From: Mycobacterium sp. 852002-40037_SCH5390672 | GTDB lineage: Bacteria; Actinomycetota; Actinomycetes; Mycobacteriales; Mycobacteriaceae | Assembly (NCBI RefSeq): GCF_001665875.1 | Contig: NZ_LZTA01000129.1 | Location: 30,262-94,261 of the forward strand | Direction of reading: 5' to 3' | DNA: 64,000 nt | Shown here: positions 59,109 through 64,000 of the stretch, in pieces | Position numbering within the stretch: the stretch's first letter is position 1 | Layout of the letters: the number at the start of each line of letters is the position of its first letter | The notes under the pieces: generated by a model | Told to the model about the DNA's origin: nothing | Seen by the model: only the letters and a program-made list of their open reading frames with translations | Databases searched by the model: none | Translations under genes and position numbers: made by a program

Positions 59109-60479
59109 CTATTCCGATGGGGGGAGTTCCCAGCCGAGTTCCCTGACGTGCTGCTCGGTGTTGGCGAGAAAAAACCTGAATCGACCGAACTGCAGGACTC
59201 GCTCGCGGAGTACTTCAGGCTCGACACCTACGCGAAGCAGCAAAAGGATACGGAGCAACCATGCGGTGGTGTTGGCGACGACCAGCCAATTTAGGGCGCG
59301 TGTCTCAATCGGTATGTCGTCGTCCTTGGTCAAGTGATGCGCTAAAGCATTGCGTGCCTTCGTTATTCGCCGAGGCAACCCTGGTGTGAATTCAGCTACT
59401 TCGGGTATGACACTGGTCACCTCAGCGACGATTGCATCGGCACGTTGCAGAAAGCTCACATCGCGGTAAAAGTCCGCCGCTTGCTCAACCCGACTCGGGT
59501 CGAGTCCTTCGACCGCCGCTTGAGCAGCCGCGGCCTTGCGGGCGGCTTGCAATACGCGCTTCAAAGCGCACTTAGCGACACCCGGGAACTTCGCCTGCTC
59601 ATAACCAGGCAGCCGGCGGTGAAACCCCTCAATCAGCGGGGCGAACGCGAGAACACTCATCTGGACCGAGCCAGAAGATGGGCGCGCCACAACCCAGGAA
59701 AGACCATCAAGTCGGCTGTGCAGTGCGACCCACTTACTGAACCGTTCGACGGTCAATTCATTGCGCAACAGTAGCGGTTCGTGAACTGGTCCCGCCGGTT
59801 CCGCGCAGAATGCCGCCCCGTAAACCTGCAACCACGGACTGGCCGAATTGATGCGTACTTGCGTCTCGCGCGCGACTCGACCCTCATCTGGATCCGGATA
59901 GATCGCTAGCTGCAGCAGTGCCAAACAGCCAGACACCACCCGAATCTCCATTTGCCGCAGCGTTATCGGAGTCGAGGACTTATACACCAGCCAATTGCCG
60001 TCGTCGGACGCCTCGACGGTCAAGGTGGATGCATCGTCGTCTACCGTGCTCGAATCGCCATCATCCAAGTGCGCCAACCAATATGGGTTGTCCAACCGGA
60101 ACCGCACACTGCTATATAGCTGATCGTTGGGCACTTGGGCGCCGACCACGGCGGCCGTACCGCGGTAACGTGGCCTGGACCCAGATCCACCGTAGTTCTG
60201 GGAGCCGATTATTGTCACTGCCTCGCCGGAATCGAGCTGGCCGTGCACAGTGATCGCGCGGAACGACGCGACAGACCGCTTGGCTTCCGCCGAGTGCGAA
60301 ATCGTCGTCACATTCCTGGATGGGTCATGTCTGACCGAGACCCGCGGGTCAGGCACCAGATTGTCGGTAAGAGTCACTTCCGGCTTCTCGCCCAGCTCGG
60401 CCGCGAAACGGCCGCGCACGCGATGGTCGGGTTCGTCAGCCTTCCAGAAATCGCCGCCGGCGCTCAGTGCCTCAGCCAT
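59109..60479 (-). CDS. ApeA-like HEPN defence protein
   Basis: A 456-residue protein. The N-terminus GDFWKADEPDHRVRGRFAAE resembles the ApeA N-terminal domain (FW-x-P/A-x-x-x-x-R-V-x-G), a beta-rich domain spanning roughly residues 10-200. The C-terminal third is alpha-helical with a HEPN motif KARNALAHHLTK (R376, H381-382), i.e. Rx4-6H; HEPN domains act as RNases. ApeA was described as an anti-phage HEPN protein that acts alone. The start at 60479 has a GCGAGGGAGAT ribosome binding site. The assignment rests on the N-terminal and HEPN motifs only. Confidence 0.7.
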   Translation of the reverse strand: MAEALSAGGDFWKADEPDHRVRGRFAAELGEKPEVTLTDNLVPDPRVSVRHDPSRNVTTISHSAEAKRSVASFRAITVHGQLDSGEAVTIIGSQNYGGSGSRPRYRGTAAVVGAQVPNDQLYSSVRFRLDNPYWLAHLDDGDSSTVDDDASTLTVEASDDGNWLVYKSSTPITLRQMEIRVVSGCLALLQLAIYPDPDEGRVARETQVRINSASPWLQVYGAAFCAEPAGPVHEPLLLRNELTVERFSKWVALHSRLDGLSWVVARPSSGSVQMSVLAFAPLIEGFHRRLPGYEQAKFPGVAKCALKRVLQAARKAAAAQAAVEGLDPSRVEQAADFYRDVSFLQRADAIVAEVTSVIPEVAEFTPGLPRRITKARNALAHHLTKDDDIPIETRALNWLVVANTTAWLLRILLLLRVGVEPEVLRERVLQFGRFRFFLANTEQHVRELGWELPPSE

Positions 60480-60626
60480 ATCTCCCTCGCTATCGCTCGA
60501 ACACCCAAGAAAAGCGAGGGACTGCGGGCTCGGAGTGTGTACAAGTCTGGAACTTTCAGATGTAGACGCGTCGCCGGCAGTTTCCGACAGAAATCATTTG
60601 GTCCTGGGGCGGCGCAGGGTTCGCAC

Positions 60627-61064
60627 CTAATCAGGCTGGTAAAGCGGCTTGGCGAACTTCTCCGCGAGAGCGTCTAGCTCGTTCTGCTCCTCGATGCGCT
60701 TCTGCCGTTGCGCTTCAGCACGTTCTTGGTTCGCGGTTTCCCTCGCCGCCGCTGTTTCCTGGGACGCTTCGTATCTGTTGTTCGTATCCGCGATAATCTC
60801 GTCGAGCTTGGCGATCGTGTCACCAATTCCATCCTTGGAGGAGGATACGTAGCCGCTGTAATTGGCGCCCGACGGTCCGGATGTGTCTATTTGACCCGAA
60901 ATGTCGCGTCCGGGACCGACCTTCTCATGGAAGAGCGCGAACCACTTCCCGGGTGGCTTGGGGGCGACTTCGAAGCCGATATTGATGTTCTTCTCGCTAG
61001 GAGTCGAGGTCTTCGAGAGCTTTGGTGTGCCGACCCTCCTGACGCGCACCCAATTCTTAGCCAT
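60627..61064 (-). CDS. Hypothetical protein with coiled-coil tail
   Basis: A 145-residue protein; the ATG at 61064 has a GGACTC-type weak ribosome binding site. The first half is beta-rich (INIGFEVAPKPPGKWFALFHE), and the second is a long charged helix (IADTNNRYEASQETAAARET then ANQERAEAQRQKRIEEQNEL). No family is recognised. It lies between the AbiTii-like gene and the ApeA gene on the same strand, with gaps of 147-155 bases, so it is probably part of the same defence unit. Confidence 0.55.
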   Translation of the reverse strand: MAKNWVRVRRVGTPKLSKTSTPSEKNINIGFEVAPKPPGKWFALFHEKVGPGRDISGQIDTSGPSGANYSGYVSSSKDGIGDTIAKLDEIIADTNNRYEASQETAAARETANQERAEAQRQKRIEEQNELDALAEKFAKPLYQPD

Positions 61065-61218
61065 GTGAGTCCTTCGATTCGAGCGTGATTGGTGTACCCA
61101 TATTTAGCATGAGCCGGTCGCTTCGAATCCGGAGCGCGCACAGACGTCGAGGTCGCAGGACCGTATCGGTGGCCGGCGGCCGGGGGCGGAACGGGGTCGC
61201 TCAAAGCCCCGTGATTAC

Positions 61219-62247
61219 CTACTCGCTGTCGCGCAGGTGTATCGACGTTCCCTCTGCGATCGCAAGTAGATCGCCGGCGAGTAAGTATGTCTGCAACACG
61301 CAGGTGTGGGCTTCTTCGAGCGTGGGTTTGGCGTGCACTCCCTTACTCGCCAGGGCATCTAGCGCACCCAGGCGATTACCGAGGTCGCCGATGACGGCCT
61401 GGAGTACTGCGCCACTTTTGTGCTTGCCGATGTTGTCCTGCACGAACTTCAGGAGGCGATTCTTATAAGCGTCGTCGGTCATTTTGCGAGGAACGCCGTC
61501 TGTTCCGACGATCTCTTCGTTGGTCGCTGGGTACAGCGAGTCGGCCAATGATTTGATCATTCGTCTGCACGACGTGAGGGCGTGTGAGATGGCCTCGTCA
61601 TCGTTGGACGACACACGCTCTTGTGCCGCTACGAAGTTCACCGCTGCCTCGGGCGCGTATTTAGATAGGAGCGAGTTGATGCGGCCATAGACCTGGTCGA
61701 AGAACTTCGAGTCGGCTCGACCGCTCTCCAACTCTTCTTCGGTTGCAACGAGGTAATCGTGGACTGCTTGGCGGATCTTGGCTAGCACATTCTTCAATCC
61801 ACCGATCTGCGGGATCAACTTCGCCTGGTACGCGTCGCGATCGCGCGGCGGTAATGAGTTCAGCTCGGCGTACGTTCGCTCAATCTGCGCGAGCGTCGTT
61901 TCTACCTGCTCCACAGAGCTGGCGTGCAGTGTGCCCTCATATGTGCGCGAGGCTTCCCACCGTGTCGCTTGACGGACGTACTCGCGCGATCCTTCGTCCT
62001 CGCCAAGGAGTGCAATAAGTTTTCCGCGCAGGTCGTTGAGGCGATCGGTGTCGGCCGGTAGGGAGTTTCTGTGGGCCCCTGCGACATCGGCTTGCTGAAT
62101 CGTGAACCACACCTGAGCGGCGAAGTCGTGGCGCAGGACCGAGATGCGGTGCCCCTGGCGAACCAGAGCGGCTACGGATTCAGTAGCTTCAAACTCGTCG
62201 AGTGCTCGGTCGGTCAGCTCCCGAACCCGCTCGATGCCCATCACCAC
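61219..62247 (-). CDS. AbiTii-like/HEPN-like protein, candidate defence gene
   Basis: A 342-residue soluble, helical protein. Start codons GTG 62247, GTG 62244 and ATG 62241 are adjacent. Residues 1-60 (RALDEFEATESVAALVRQGH then ISVLRHDFAAQVWFTIQQAD) resemble the AbiTii N-terminal domain (short helix, then L-x-R/K-A/G-x-x-I-x-x-x-L-x-H/N-x-x, then W). Residues 215-340 form a helical domain (SCRRMIKSLADSLYP, then NRLLKFVQDN, then LDALASKGVHAKPTLEEA) that recurs in defence-associated proteins. The function is unknown; the reading as AbiTii-like is tentative. Confidence 0.5.
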   Translation of the reverse strand: MVMGIERVRELTDRALDEFEATESVAALVRQGHRISVLRHDFAAQVWFTIQQADVAGAHRNSLPADTDRLNDLRGKLIALLGEDEGSREYVRQATRWEASRTYEGTLHASSVEQVETTLAQIERTYAELNSLPPRDRDAYQAKLIPQIGGLKNVLAKIRQAVHDYLVATEEELESGRADSKFFDQVYGRINSLLSKYAPEAAVNFVAAQERVSSNDDEAISHALTSCRRMIKSLADSLYPATNEEIVGTDGVPRKMTDDAYKNRLLKFVQDNIGKHKSGAVLQAVIGDLGNRLGALDALASKGVHAKPTLEEAHTCVLQTYLLAGDLLAIAEGTSIHLRDSE

Positions 62248-62364
62248 CGCGACAGCCTACTTCGCGCGATGGTCACGGTTCACTCAGGTGATCAGCGTCG
62301 GCGGCCGTTTCGAAACGGGGGGAGAGTCTGCGGCCAGCGCCCCGCAACGGTACCGATGGCCACC

Positions 62365-62646
62365 TCACAACCTGACGAAACGAGCGAGATCGTCAAGCTC
62401 GCGGAACCACTGGTGACAGACCGAACATGTGGGCGCGTACCCCTGCTGGGCCCTTTCCACTACGATGAGCAGCCATCGCCGAAGGTGGTCGTCGCACAGC
62501 AGCTTGTGGCCGCACGGCTGGTGCCGAATCGCGAGCCACTCAGCTGGCCTGTCGCATTCCACCGTCTGGTCGGTCTGGCAGCGAAGCGGCTCCTCGGCCG
62601 CGGACTCGAGTTCGTAAAAGTCGGATTGAGTCGTCGTCGGGGGCAT
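62365..62646 (-). CDS. Small Cys/His-rich protein
   Basis: A 93-residue protein; the ATG at 62646 follows AGAGAGGTAG. It has two clusters that could bind zinc: RCQTDQTVECDRPAEW ... CGHKLLCDDHLRRW and CSVCHQWF. The order C..C..C.H..C..H..C..C resembles small actinophage zinc-finger proteins. It is the first gene on the minus-strand island side, 109 bases from the tRNA-Val gene, so it is close to the island's attachment end. Confidence 0.6.
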   Translation of the reverse strand: MPPTTTQSDFYELESAAEEPLRCQTDQTVECDRPAEWLAIRHQPCGHKLLCDDHLRRWLLIVVERAQQGYAPTCSVCHQWFRELDDLARFVRL

Positions 62647-62754
62647 GGCTAGCTACCTCTCTGGTGAAGTGCTAGCGCCGTAATCGACTGGCCCATATCT
62701 GGCCCATGCGGTCGTGTACGGATCTGCGAAACCCTACTTGACCTGGTATCGAGC

Positions 62755-62829
62755 TGGTGCGCGATACTGGGATTGAACCAGTGACCTCTTCCGTGTCAGG
62801 GAAGCGCTCTCCCGCTGAGCTAATCGCGC
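62755..62829 (-). tRNA. tRNA-Val (GAC)
   Basis: A full cloverleaf on the minus strand: acceptor GCGCGAT pairs with ATCGCGC, the D arm is AGCTCAGCGGGAGAGCG-like, the anticodon stem CTTCC/GGAAG encloses the loop CTGACAC (anticodon GAC), and the T arm is ACTGG-TTCAATC-CCAGT. The discriminator is A at 62758, and CCA is encoded at 62755-62757. It is the tRNA facing the island. Confidence 0.95.
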
Positions 62830-62845
62830 CGGGAAACCAAAAGCT

Positions 62846-62919
62846 TGGAGGTGGAGACGGGAATCGAACCCGTGTGCACGGCTTTGCAGGCCGTTGCCTC
62901 ACCACTCGGCCACTCCACC
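62846..62919 (-). tRNA. tRNA-Cys (GCA)
   Basis: Minus strand. Acceptor GGTGGAG pairs with CTCCACC; the anticodon loop CTGCAAA in ACGGC/GCCGT gives GCA. The discriminator is U (as needed for Cys), and CCA is encoded at 62846-62848. It follows the Val gene by 16 bases. Confidence 0.95.
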
Positions 62920-62947
62920 GTTGGGGTCCACGCCACTTGCACCTTCG

Positions 62948-63020
62948 AGCGGATGACGGGATTCGAACCCGCGACCCTCACCTTGGCAAGGTGATGCGCT
63001 ACCAACTGCGCTACATCCGC
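62948..63020 (-). tRNA. tRNA-Gly (GCC)
   Basis: Minus strand. Acceptor GCGGATG pairs with CATCCGC; the anticodon stem TCACC/GGTGA with loop TTGCCAA gives GCC. The discriminator is U and CCA is not encoded. The T arm carries GGTTCGAATCC. Confidence 0.95.
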
Positions 63021-63200
63021 GCGCCTCGGACGAGATCGTCGCCCGGTGCGAAGCACGACGATAGTCCACGTGAGCGGGCACATACAAATTTCTTGGTACG
63101 AGCCGTGTCCAGGCTATCGCGTCGACCAACCGCACTGTGCGGCCGGTATTGTCGGGGCTGGCGCGTGCTAGTCTTCGACGTCGTTCGCCGTCTCGGCGCC

Positions 63201-63272
63201 GGTCCCGTGGCTCAGTGGGAGAGCGTCCGCTTCACACGCGGAAGGTCGCTGGTTCGATCCCAGCCGGGACCA
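63201..63272 (+). tRNA. tRNA-Val (CAC)
   Basis: Plus strand. Acceptor GGTCCCG pairs with CGGGACC; the anticodon stem TCCGC/GCGGA with loop TTCACAC gives CAC. The discriminator is A and CCA is not encoded. It diverges from the other three tRNA genes. Confidence 0.95.
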
Positions 63273-63419
63273 CAGTTCAATGCAGGTCAATGAATGGTTG
63301 GCCTCGCCCCTGGCATTCGCGCGTCGCCCACGTCTCGCGCTGCAATGCAGTGGCCTCTGCCGTAGCCTTTTCTGCAGGTCGCGCTCGCTCACTACGGGCT
63401 CCGAGTTGCGGAGGGGATC

Positions 63420-63656
63420 ATGTTGACTCTCGTCTCCCGCATCCTCCTTCCGACGCTGGTGACCGGATTGATCGCGGCGCTGATTTCAGCGGCCGGTGCC
63501 TCACCCGTGACCCCGGCGGCATGCAACAAAATCACGGCCAAGTGGTCGTCGGTGTGGATCTTCATGCCGGACTGCCCCCCGTCGGCCGCTCCGCCGCCCG
63601 CACCGTCCCGGCCGGCCCAGGCGCCGAACCCGACGGATCCGGAACCACCGGGATGA
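63420..63656 (+). CDS. Small exported Pro/Ala-rich protein
   Basis: A 78-residue protein, ATG at 63420 with a GGAGGGGATC ribosome binding site. The signal peptide is residues 1-30 (LVTGLIAALISAAGASPVTP). The mature part has two Cys (AACNKITAKW, FMPDCPPS) and ends in a Pro-rich tail (SAAPPPAPSRPAQAPNPTDP). It belongs to no family I recognise. It lies 148 bases downstream of the tRNA-Val gene, so may use its own promoter. Confidence 0.65.
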   Translation: MLTLVSRILLPTLVTGLIAALISAAGASPVTPAACNKITAKWSSVWIFMPDCPPSAAPPPAPSRPAQAPNPTDPEPPG

Positions 63657-63704
63657 GAGCCCGAACTCTTGCCTGATCGCACCGGCTAAGCCACCATGAA
63701 CTGC

Positions 63705-64000
63705 ATGAGTAAGGTAACCCTAACTACCCAGCTGCCGATTTCGGCCCAGACGGCGTCCGCGTTGGCGCGCAAGCCCGAGCTGATGCGCCACGTGCTGAGC
63801 CCGGTGCTGCGGGTTTACCGCCTCGACGTCCCCGAACAGATCGAGGTCGGTACCCGGGGATCGGCGCGGTTCTGGTGGTTCGGCGTGATCCCGGCGTGGA
63901 CGCACCACCTCACCATCAAGCGACTCGAGCCGACCGCGATCTGTTCGGGGACGTCGAGGCGGCAAACCCGCAGCACCGGGCTCAGCACGTGTCGCATCAC
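63705..64000 (+). CDS. SRPBCC/polyketide cyclase-like protein, 5' part only
   Basis: The frame starts at an ATG at 63705 (another ATG three codons upstream at 63696) and runs off the window. It begins SKVTLTTQLPISAQTASALA, then HVLSPVLRVYRLDVPEQIEV, then FWWFGVIPAWTHHLTIKRLEP, which looks like a START/SRPBCC-type small-ligand-binding protein. From about 63930 the reading turns into an inverted copy of the sequence at 63781-63850, so the translated part after TAICSGTSRR is not trustworthy. The family assignment is by pattern. Confidence 0.5.
   Translation, partial: MSKVTLTTQLPISAQTASALARKPELMRHVLSPVLRVYRLDVPEQIEVGTRGSARFWWFGVIPAWTHHLTIKRLEPTAICSGTSRRQTRSTGLSTCRI
63781..63999. repeat. 70-bp inverted repeat at the window edge
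   Basis: Bases 63781-63850 and 63930-63999 are inverted copies of each other with three mismatches in 70. They enclose 79 bases. Both strands therefore encode MRHVLSPVLRV.RLDVPEQI.VG. A natural coding sequence would not fold back like this in the middle of a protein, so an inversion artefact or a real inverted duplication is indicated. Confidence 0.85.

Noticed and set aside
58943..59227. A 94-codon minus-strand frame overlapping the end of the ApeA-like gene
   Set aside because: Ser- and Arg-rich shadow of the ApeA frame; no start signal and no family pattern.
62672..63293. Open frames running through the tRNA genes on both strands
   Set aside because: The cloverleaf structures explain the sequence; the peptides are translations of tRNA.
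1..64000. CRISPR array or insertion sequence
   Set aside because: No regularly spaced direct repeats, no cas genes and no transposase with terminal repeats could be recognised on either strand.

Overview
The window is a stretch of chromosome from a high-GC Mycobacterium, most likely a slow grower near the M. avium complex (the species-level placement is inference). The evidence is gene content and order. From position 165 to about 35.4 kb the genes match, in the same relative order and orientation, the M. tuberculosis block from Rv2709 down to Rv2667: DUF3099, DUF3039, BrkB, RidA, sigA, ppgK, suhB, cei, dut, ceoB/ceoC, an APC permease, a TrmA-type methyltransferase, an ArsB-type transporter, dxs, an RNase D-like protein, echA15, hemE, hemY, chdC, msrB, aftC, a TAP-type protease, a RibD-like reductase, an AFG1/ZapE ATPase and clpC2. 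These locus equivalences rest on remembered synteny and on the translated proteins; no database search was run.

Conserved block (0-35.4 kb). The left edge carries a strong SigE/SigH-type promoter and a ribosome binding site pointing out of the window, where sigB is expected. The block is housekeeping: sigma factor, polyphosphate glucokinase, inositol phosphatase, dUTPase, TrkA-type K+ gating proteins, DXP synthase, late heme synthesis by the coproporphyrin route (hemE-hemY-chdC), arabinan synthesis (aftC) and protein quality control. Two flaws stand out: a frameshift in the methyltransferase gene after chdC (27263-28010), and a near-perfect 21-bp inverted repeat just downstream of it. clpC2 has two tandem 17-bp palindromes lying over its own promoter.

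Variable block 1 (35.4-51.6 kb). This part has many small exported proteins (several of the DUF732 type), a lipoprotein, a CtaG-like protein, a zinc/cation efflux protein, a universal stress protein, and a catabolic-looking operon (aldehyde dehydrogenase, CMD-family protein, two mycofactocin-type SDR dehydrogenases). A TetR regulator diverges from that operon across 76 bp holding two perfect 17-bp palindromes. One small exported-protein gene carries a nonsense codon.

Variable block 2 (51.4-62.7 kb). This is a genomic island ending at a tRNA cluster. Its left part holds a WXG100/DUF1023 hydrolase with a lipoprotein partner and decayed phage pieces: a capsid C-terminus-like fragment and an integrase N-terminus-like fragment. 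Its right part is a minus-strand defence island: an HNH-like/STAND-NTPase/TPR protein, an ApeA-like HEPN protein, an AbiTii-like protein, a coiled-coil protein and a small Cys/His protein. This is the best candidate for an undescribed system. The island lies between clpC2 and tRNA-Val/Cys/Gly, the interval that in M. tuberculosis holds prophage phiRv2.

Right end (62.7-64 kb). Four tRNA genes (Val-GAC, Cys and Gly on the minus strand, Val-CAC on the plus strand), a small exported protein, and a gene that runs out of the window. The last 220 bases contain a 70-bp inverted repeat inside that gene, which looks like a foldback or assembly artefact and should be checked.
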